Source: a virus. Taken from it: DNA of 64,000 nucleotides. The stretch is from positions 40,106-104,105 of IMG/VR virus record IMGVR_UViG_3300005366_000002. One strand, given 5' to 3'. Of the stretch, positions 57,881-64,000 are shown one piece after another; the first letter of the stretch is position 1; every line of letters begins with the position of its first letter. The notes under the pieces were generated by a model. It did not search any database. It saw nothing but the letters and a program-made list of their open reading frames with translations, and was not told the DNA's origin. Made by a program: the position numbers and the translations under genes.

Positions 57881-58767
57881 GCTGCGACCTCCGCCAGCTT
57901 CTGCAGCCTGATCTTCTCCTTGGTCTTGTCGTCCATGATCGGGAACTTGTGAAGGTTCTTCTTGATCTTGGCGAGCAGCGAGTTCACGTCAGCCTTGCAG
58001 TTGTCGCAGTAGGGGTTCTGGCAGTTGGCCTTGAACACCTCGCGGAAGTCGGCCAACGTGCGGGCCTCCATCGTCTTCTTGTGGAGGCGCTTGTCAGCCA
58101 TCAGCTCTTCGCGGATCGAATCCATGTCGTCGGCCTTGACGATCGTCTCCCAGATGATCGGCTCCCACGGGTTGTCGCGTGGCAAGAAGACGAGCATGCA
58201 GCCTTCGACGCGGATCCCGTACTGCTTCCACAGGAGGTACGCGTAGGCTCGGACCTGCCGCTTGTAGTTGGCGCCTGGCTGAGTCCGCTTCTTCGGACCG
58301 CTCTTCAGCGAAGTCGTCTTGAAGTCGACGATCCAGTACCGGCCTCGCTTGTCCTTGAAGATCGCGTCGATGTGGCCGACGATCCCCTTGTAGTCGATGG
58401 TCACTTCTTCGTACCGCGTGGGGAATCCGCAGCACTCGTACTTGTGACTGAACGGGTACTTCTTGCCACACTCGCGGCAATCGTAGTCGGCGAGCAGCGA
58501 GCCACTGCTCGCCAGGTACGTCTGCATCACGTGGTGGACAGCGTGGCCCACACCAACGTAGTAGGCCATCCGCATGTCCATGCACTGGTACATGCCGACA
58601 ATCGCGTAGTTGAGAGCCACCGATCGCGGGCAGTAGGGCATCTGCGAACAGCGGAGATTGAACAGGCGGGCCGGATCCGACTTGTTGGTCGTCATCGCGT
58701 TGGCCAGCACGTCCTTGTACATGCTCAGGAACTCGGCGGATCCTGAGCGGGCAGGACTGATCTTCAT
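57877..58767 (-). CDS. PD-(D/E)XK nuclease, Cas4/RecB-like with Cys cluster
   Basis: 296 residues. Nuclease core GIVGHIDAIFKD near residues 123-134 and WIVDFKTTS near 143-151, then a QVRAYAYLL helix, the RecB/Cas4 pattern. Cysteines in RCSQMPYC near 39-46 and CQNPYCDNC near 249-257 match the four-Cys iron-sulphur arrangement of Cas4/AddB enzymes. A separate CRECG ... CCG pair near 97-112 is probably a zinc insert. Likely a DNA end-processing exonuclease in recombination. First gene of the minus block. Confidence 0.82.
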   Translation of the reverse strand: MKISPARSGSAEFLSMYKDVLANAMTTNKSDPARLFNLRCSQMPYCPRSVALNYAIVGMYQCMDMRMAYYVGVGHAVHHVMQTYLASSGSLLADYDCRECGKKYPFSHKYECCGFPTRYEEVTIDYKGIVGHIDAIFKDKRGRYWIVDFKTTSLKSGPKKRTQPGANYKRQVRAYAYLLWKQYGIRVEGCMLVFLPRDNPWEPIIWETIVKADDMDSIREELMADKRLHKKTMEARTLADFREVFKANCQNPYCDNCKADVNSLLAKIKKNLHKFPIMDDKTKEKIRLQKLAEVAA

Positions 58768-58790
58768 CGTCGTAGGTCCTCGGGCTTATG

Positions 58791-58806
58791 AGAGTATTTA
58801 CGGTTC
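58791..58806 (-). promoter_or_regulatory. Putative promoter of the TAAATA class (nuclease operon)
   Basis: On the minus strand GAACCGTAAATACTCT, 24 bases before the nuclease start, in the divergent region 58768-58890. Confidence 0.55.
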
Positions 58807-58846
58807 TCGGGTGCTGGTCTGAGGCTCCCGAGAGACAAGAGGTGCG

Positions 58847-58856
58847 CAATTTTATG
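58847..58856 (+). promoter_or_regulatory. Putative late-type promoter motif (CAATTTTATG)
   Basis: An exact recurrent decamer in the divergent region, 34 bases before the plus-strand gene at 58891. This spacer thus carries one motif of each class, back to back. Confidence 0.6.
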
Positions 58857-58890
58857 CAGTTCCACAGCCATCAAACTAACGGATTGACCC

Positions 58891-59256
58891 ATGATCGCCG
58901 ACTTCATCGCACTCCTGTTCTTCTCGCGCGACTACGCTCATCGGGCTCACCTGCGCACCACCAGCTACGCGGTGCACATGGCCCTCGAAAAGTTCTACGA
59001 GGACCTTCTGGAGGCTGTGGACGAGCTGACGGAGACCTACCAAGGTCGCTTCGACATCCTGGAAATCGGCTACTACACCGCAGAGGCTGACGCCGACGCG
59101 ACGGATCCGGTGGCGGTCCTCCAGCGCCACTACCAGCTGGTCAAGCGTCTCCGCTACGAGGCGGTCCCTAAGGCGGAGACGATGCTTCACAATCAGATCG
59201 ACACCATCGAATCGATCTACGCCCGCGCCCTCTACAAGCTCAAGCACCTCTCGTAA
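58891..59256 (+). CDS. DUF5856/ferritin-like small phage protein
   Basis: 121 residues, all-helical looking. HLRTTSYAVHMALEKFYEDL and DELTETYQG resemble the small T4-like phage proteins (DUF5856, Dps-like helical bundle) I know with the pattern SYAxHxALxxFY and ETYxG. Function not established. It is the first gene behind the late-type motif and precedes the tailspike by eight bases. Confidence 0.6.
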   Translation: MIADFIALLFFSRDYAHRAHLRTTSYAVHMALEKFYEDLLEAVDELTETYQGRFDILEIGYYTAEADADATDPVAVLQRHYQLVKRLRYEAVPKAETMLHNQIDTIESIYARALYKLKHLS

Positions 59257-59264
59257 GGATCACG

Positions 59265-62200
59265 ATGAGCACCATCCAGATCACTGACGCCGGCGTGGCG
59301 ATCATGCAGGCGGCGACGGCTCCGGTCGTCCTGACCTCGTATCGCCTTGGCACCGGCTTCGGCTACATCCCCACGTCCGGCCAGACGGCGCTGCAGGGCT
59401 CCACGGTCTTCACCGGGACACCTGGTGCACCTGTGGTCAAAGACGCGAACACCGTCCTCTACCCATCGCAGGTTCCGTCGAACGCCGGCACGTTCCAGTT
59501 CGGTGAGGTCGGGTACTACTACGGCTCCACCCTGTTCGCGATCCTCGTCTGCGACACGCTGATCACGAAGACGCCCCTGGACCCGCAGACCAACCAGGGC
59601 GGCCCGATCATCATCGACGCGTTCATCCCGATGGTGGGTGGCAACTACCAGATGTGGGCGAACATCTCGGAGTCGAACACCAACAAGGTCTCCGTCGCAT
59701 CGGGCCCTGAAGGTCTGCCCTACAGCGTCAATGCGCTGCCCAACATCTGGATCGTCAACGCTGTCGGTGCCGCCAAGTCGTTCCTCGCTTACACGGACCG
59801 CCAAGGTCTCTGGAGCTTCGACACCTACAACGAAGCCCTCGAGAGCCACGCCACCGGCTCGACGACGACGGCGATCAAGCTGGACGCTTCGATCTGGGCG
59901 GCCTCGAACCTGACCTACACTGGTCTCGGGTCGCTGCTGATTCAGTGCGCCTCGGGGACCAACGCTGCGGCTTCGCGGTACGTCGTCTCGGCGCTGGAGG
60001 ACAACAGCGGCAACATCGTACTGTCACTGAACGCTCCGCTGACCAAGCCCTGCAACGTCGGTGACTTCATCAAGGTCTACGTGCCGACGGCTGACGCGAT
60101 TCAGAGCGGTGGCGGCGGTTCCGACGTGACGACGTTCCCGCCGGTCCCCTCGACGCCCAGCACGAGCGACAAGATCGTGATGCTCCAGGGCGGTCAGGGC
60201 TACACCTACACGTTCGGCCAGTTCGCCAACTGGCTCTCGTCGGTCGCCGGATTCAACCGTCCGCCACAAGGCACCGACATCGGGTCCACGACCTTCGACA
60301 CGGCCTCGCAGATCACCGGCAACCTCTACTCCACGATCTCGGATCCGGACGGCGATCCGCTGACCCTCACGTCCATCGGCTACACCGACGACGGCGGTAC
60401 GTTCACCACGTTCGATCCCAACGCGGGGTCCGTCCAGACCGGACTTGGTGTGTTCTTCGCAGACCCTGCGACCGGCAACTGGACGTTCACGCTGGGCAAG
60501 GGTGCGCGGGCACTTCTCGACGGTCAGACGGGTCACGAGATCATCACCTACGTGATGGCTGACGGTCGCGGTGGCATCCGCACCAATCACCTGACGATCA
60601 CGGTCAACGGCACCAACCAGAAGCCGATCGTCGCGTTCGTCAACGGCGGGACACCGATGAACGTGGAGGTGACGGGCAACCTGCTGTACCGCCTGGCCTT
60701 CGACTACGAGACCGGCGTGACCGTCGCGTCCTACACCGTGGCTGGCATGACTGGCACGTTCACCGGGACGACAACGGTCGTCGTCGGTGGCACGACCTAC
60801 GGTGTGATCGACATCGAGAGCAACGGCGACTGGTCGTTCACACCTGCCACGGACTTCGTCGGACCGGTCCCGACCATCACCTACGGGGTCACTGACGGCG
60901 TCAACGTCGTGCCCTCGTACCTGACGCTGGCCGTCACTCCTCTGATCTCCGGGTCCCAACCGCAGATCCTGGGTACTGACGTGGTGGCAGGGCCCACCAC
61001 GGGCGGCGAGAACAACCAGGGCCAGTACCTCACGATCTTTGGCCGCCGATTCGGTCCCAACAGCGGCATCGGCACCAACACCAAGGTCTACATCGGCGGT
61101 GTCGAGGTTGTCCACTACATCCAGATGGTGGACGATCAACTGGCCCCGAAGTTCAGCGGCCTCCAGCGAATCGACGTGCGCGTCGGTTCCCTCGGCTCGC
61201 CGGTGCAGGGGCAGGCCCTCCACATCAAGGTCACGTACAACGGACAGGACTCGAACCAGGACTTCACGTTCACGCCGAACCCCGGTCGCTTCCTCTACGT
61301 GTCGCACGCAGGTAACGACTCGACGGCCGTTGTCGGTGACATCAACCATCCGTTCCGGATGCTCCAGTACCCAGATCGGACACAGCGTTCCGTCTACACG
61401 GAGCTCCTGCCTGGTGACACCGTGATCCTCATGGACTCGGACGGCCAACCGTGGACTGACATCGGGTACAACTCGACATGGCTGCGCTTCCGCGATCCTC
61501 AGCAGCAAGGCTCTGCACCTACGGGTCAAGCCGGCACTGGCTGGATCACGTTCAAGGGCTACCCAGGGCAGACCATCCACTACATCACGACCGGCAACGG
61601 TCTGGCGGGTGGCATCCAGGGTCCTGGCTCTGCGTTCACCGGCACCTGCGGCGACTGGATTGTCGTCTCGAACCTGTCGATCGAAGTTCAGGGTGGGTCG
61701 CGGCGCGATGCGGGCCCGATCAACATGCAGTACAACAGCGAGCGCTGGCGCATCGTTGGTTGCAACCTCGGCCCCTGGGTTGCTGGCGACTCGGCCGTGC
61801 TCAACTGCGCGTGCATCTCCGGTGAAGGCAACTTCATCTACATCGCGTTCAACAAGATGCACGACGTGGAAGGCACGTCGGCGCTCCAGAACCACGGCAT
61901 CTACGCAGGCACGACCTCCTACGGCTGGGAGATCTGCTTCAACTGGATGTTCAACATGACCGGCGGGTCGCTCATCCAGTTCAACGACTCGGACGGCGGC
62001 ACCAACCTGTTCCAAACGCCTTACGGTGTGTGGACTGGCTTCACCAACATCAAGATCCACCACAACTGGCTCGAGACGTCGGCGAAGTACGGCATCCTGT
62101 TCGCCGACATCAACACCGGCAACGGTGGCGAGCTCGACTTCCGGGTCTGGAACAACATCATCCTCAACACCGGTCTGGCCCCGCTGCGCCTCAACACGAA

Positions 62201-63917
62201 CACGACGACCTCCGACGGTTTGTACGCGTTCAACACCTGCTACAACTGCGTGCAGGTGGATCAGGCAGGGACCGGCAACGGCTTCCTCCGCAACGAGGGC
62301 TCGCAGGGTGCACCGTCGCACGTCATCCGCGCCTACGACAACATCTTCGCATGCGGTCCGGACACGGTTACCAACTCGATGCACTGGTTCGTCGCGTCCT
62401 CGGACTCGAACGGCAGCGACGGCTACGACCTGAAGCGCAACCTCTACTCGGCGGCCGGGCGGACGATCCCGAACGACCCGACCGAGACCATGGGCGTCTA
62501 CGGCGATCCGCTGTTCACCAACCCATCGGCGTCGGACTTCACGCTTCAGGCTGCCTCGCCGGCGGTCAACGCGGCCACCTACCCGCTGGGTTCGCTGCTG
62601 ACTGTCCAGGACGACTTCACCGCGATGAACACGCGCCTCTACGGTGGCGTGCCGGACATCGGGGCGCTGGAACGTGTGGGCGTCACGCCCTTCCCGATCA
62701 ATCCTCCTACGTTCTCCGGTGGTCCGCAGGTTGGCGTGTCGACTCACGTGACACCTGGCACTTGGGGCAACACCCCGACGAGCGAGGCCTACGACTTCCA
62801 GGTCGCTACGGTCTCCAAGCTGACGGCCACAGGGTTCGCGGGTGCCAACTACACCCCGGACTACACCGGCGTTCGCCTCGATCTCCAATGCGTGATCACG
62901 GCGACCAACGGGGCTGGCAGCTCTCAGTACGTGCTGGAGATCGGAACGATTGCCCAAGGTGTGGGTGGTCCTACGAACACGGTGACCCCAACGCTCAGCG
63001 GTACGTTCCGTGTCGGTGGGACCGCGACCTGTAACCCGGGCTCGTGGTCCGGGACCAACAGCGGGTACGACTACCAGTGGTACTCGGTGGTCGGTTCTAC
63101 GTCGACGCCGATCAGTGGTGCGACGGCTCAGACCTACACGTTCACCAACGGGGACTATCTGAACAACGTGTTCTGCAAGGTCTTCGCCCGCAACACGACG
63201 ACCGGTTCCGGTGTGGCTCAGTCGGCGAACAGCCCGCAGATCGCGGCCGGTATCGCTGACCCTGTCGTGGTCCAGTCGAAGACTGGCAACGCTCCGACCT
63301 CGACCAACACGTCGATCACGATGAACAGCTCCGTCACAAGCGGAAACTGGATCATCGCTGTCGGCCAGGTCTGGGACAACGCGATCGACAACGGGAACAT
63401 CAGCGACAATCAGGGCCACATCTATGGGTCCGGCGGTAACGGCACGTACACGATGTACGCGCGTGCTCCGGCTCCGAACAGCAACAACCCGAACTCGCAG
63501 TTCTTCGCGGTCAAGCTCACGGCAGGTGGGACCTACACAACGACCGTCAACCCGCAAGCGTCCAACGGCACCAACCTGATCTTCCTGGAGATCGGTGGCA
63601 CCGACGTGACAACGCTGGTCGACCTCGCGCAGGTCTCGGCTACTTCGAGCGGCACGTCGAGCTCGGTGGTGCTGACCGGCAGTGTGGCGAACACGAAGAA
63701 CAACGACCTGGAGCTGGTGCAAGTGACCGTCCCAGGTACGGGTATCGCGTTCTCCGCCTACACCGGGTGGAACCTGGAGGCCCAGGTCAGCACCTCACTG
63801 GCCACGCTGGCCGTGTTCTCGCGCAAGGCGAGCACGACGGAGACCCTGTCGTTCTCGTGCACAACCACCGGCACTGCATGGACTGCGCAGTCGCTGGTTC
63901 TCAAGGGAGGCCTGTGA
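59265..63917 (+). CDS. Tailspike/tail fibre with beta-helix domain (1550 aa)
   Basis: The N-terminal ~160 residues (TDAGVAIMQAATAPVVLTSY onward) resemble phage fibre attachment domains. Then two VCBS/cadherin-like repeats (about 330-450 and 450-560; ITGNLYSTISDPDGDPLTLT), an IPT/TIG-like domain (about 565-670), a right-handed beta-helix region (about 680-1135) of the pectate-lyase/depolymerase type starting GRFLYVSHAGNDST, and two Ig-like repeats (about 1140-1330), then a C-terminal domain. This suits a receptor-binding spike that may cut host polysaccharide; no catalytic residues can be assigned. Confidence 0.85.
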   Translation: MSTIQITDAGVAIMQAATAPVVLTSYRLGTGFGYIPTSGQTALQGSTVFTGTPGAPVVKDANTVLYPSQVPSNAGTFQFGEVGYYYGSTLFAILVCDTLITKTPLDPQTNQGGPIIIDAFIPMVGGNYQMWANISESNTNKVSVASGPEGLPYSVNALPNIWIVNAVGAAKSFLAYTDRQGLWSFDTYNEALESHATGSTTTAIKLDASIWAASNLTYTGLGSLLIQCASGTNAAASRYVVSALEDNSGNIVLSLNAPLTKPCNVGDFIKVYVPTADAIQSGGGGSDVTTFPPVPSTPSTSDKIVMLQGGQGYTYTFGQFANWLSSVAGFNRPPQGTDIGSTTFDTASQITGNLYSTISDPDGDPLTLTSIGYTDDGGTFTTFDPNAGSVQTGLGVFFADPATGNWTFTLGKGARALLDGQTGHEIITYVMADGRGGIRTNHLTITVNGTNQKPIVAFVNGGTPMNVEVTGNLLYRLAFDYETGVTVASYTVAGMTGTFTGTTTVVVGGTTYGVIDIESNGDWSFTPATDFVGPVPTITYGVTDGVNVVPSYLTLAVTPLISGSQPQILGTDVVAGPTTGGENNQGQYLTIFGRRFGPNSGIGTNTKVYIGGVEVVHYIQMVDDQLAPKFSGLQRIDVRVGSLGSPVQGQALHIKVTYNGQDSNQDFTFTPNPGRFLYVSHAGNDSTAVVGDINHPFRMLQYPDRTQRSVYTELLPGDTVILMDSDGQPWTDIGYNSTWLRFRDPQQQGSAPTGQAGTGWITFKGYPGQTIHYITTGNGLAGGIQGPGSAFTGTCGDWIVVSNLSIEVQGGSRRDAGPINMQYNSERWRIVGCNLGPWVAGDSAVLNCACISGEGNFIYIAFNKMHDVEGTSALQNHGIYAGTTSYGWEICFNWMFNMTGGSLIQFNDSDGGTNLFQTPYGVWTGFTNIKIHHNWLETSAKYGILFADINTGNGGELDFRVWNNIILNTGLAPLRLNTNTTTSDGLYAFNTCYNCVQVDQAGTGNGFLRNEGSQGAPSHVIRAYDNIFACGPDTVTNSMHWFVASSDSNGSDGYDLKRNLYSAAGRTIPNDPTETMGVYGDPLFTNPSASDFTLQAASPAVNAATYPLGSLLTVQDDFTAMNTRLYGGVPDIGALERVGVTPFPINPPTFSGGPQVGVSTHVTPGTWGNTPTSEAYDFQVATVSKLTATGFAGANYTPDYTGVRLDLQCVITATNGAGSSQYVLEIGTIAQGVGGPTNTVTPTLSGTFRVGGTATCNPGSWSGTNSGYDYQWYSVVGSTSTPISGATAQTYTFTNGDYLNNVFCKVFARNTTTGSGVAQSANSPQIAAGIADPVVVQSKTGNAPTSTNTSITMNSSVTSGNWIIAVGQVWDNAIDNGNISDNQGHIYGSGGNGTYTMYARAPAPNSNNPNSQFFAVKLTAGGTYTTTVNPQASNGTNLIFLEIGGTDVTTLVDLAQVSATSSGTSSSVVLTGSVANTKNNDLELVQVTVPGTGIAFSAYTGWNLEAQVSTSLATLAVFSRKASTTETLSFSCTTTGTAWTAQSLVLKGGL

Positions 63918-64000
63918 TGGCTATGGACTTCAGCAAGAACCGCTTCTTCTTCGCCGCTGGCACCAAGGTCAAGGTGCGTGACACCTTCGGTGCCGTCTGC
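63917..64000 (+). CDS. Start of a further gene, cut by window end
   Basis: The ATG at 63917 overlaps the tailspike stop (TGATG). 28 codons are visible (MAMDFSKNRFFFAAGTKVKV onward), too little to classify. Its position suggests another tail or fibre gene. Confidence 0.6.
   Translation, partial: MAMDFSKNRFFFAAGTKVKVRDTFGAVC

Noticed and set aside
60024-63722. A 1232-codon minus-strand frame opposite the tailspike
   Set aside because: Low-complexity Arg/Val/Asp composition and no start site; the plus frame has clear fibre domains.
1-64000. tRNA genes, CRISPR arrays, integrase or attachment sites
   Set aside because: No cloverleaf-like or repeat-spacer structure and no recombinase motifs were noticed on reading both strands; a covariance-model search (for example tRNAscan-type) would be needed to exclude tRNAs.

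Overview
This window is part of the genome of a large, strictly lytic-looking tailed dsDNA phage with a contractile tail (myovirus) and T4-like core functions, infecting an unidentified high-GC bacterium. The evidence is a contractile tail sheath and tail tube, a prohead protease and major capsid protein, a class Ia ribonucleotide reductase, and a replication set (DnaB/gp41-type helicase, clamp, clamp loader, UvsW-type helicase, Rad50/gp46-type ATPase, dNMP kinase). Genes are tightly packed, many with ATGA, GTGA or TGATG stop/start overlaps, and third codon positions are strongly G/C. I see no tRNA, integrase, CRISPR array or insertion sequence. Portal, terminase, DNA polymerase and baseplate genes are not in the window.

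Layout. (1) Bases 1-15704, plus strand: accessory and metabolic genes, including a kinase-fold protein, a Nudix hydrolase, an SprT-like protease, GIY-YIG and HNH endonucleases, a glycosyltransferase, nrdA/nrdB and a papain-like protein. (2) 15682-20634: a giant SNF2-type helicase of 1650 residues. (3) 20708-31474: the head and tail module, in the order coiled-coil protein, prohead protease, scaffold-like acidic protein, beta-rich capsid-associated protein, major capsid protein, tail sheath, tail tube. (4) 31484-37481: a chain of small overlapping genes, most of which begin with the same short peptide. (5) 37482-37752: convergent junction with a 15-bp bidirectional terminator. (6) 37753-58767, minus strand: replication, recombination and nucleotide genes mixed with many small unknown genes. 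(7) 58768-58890: divergent promoter region. (8) 58891-64000, plus strand: a ferritin-like small protein, a 1550-residue tailspike/fibre, and the start of one more gene.

The main unexplained signals are these. First, twelve otherwise unrelated proteins share an N-terminal tag, approximately L-Q-A-[K/R]-x-R-L-x-A, within the first ~20 residues. I infer a targeting sequence, most likely for packaging into the head (compare the capsid-targeting sequences of T4 internal proteins), or another docking signal. Second, there are two recurrent AT-rich putative promoter motifs in this GC-rich DNA: CAATTTYATG, on the plus strand only and mostly ahead of virion or late genes; and GAACNGTAAATAGA-like, ahead of each replication operon and two plus-strand operons. 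Third, there are several odd proteins: a J-domain protein, a degenerate P-loop protein beside the replicative helicase, and virion-like Ig-fold proteins inside the replication block.

All functional statements rest on motif recognition by eye. No database search or structure prediction was run.
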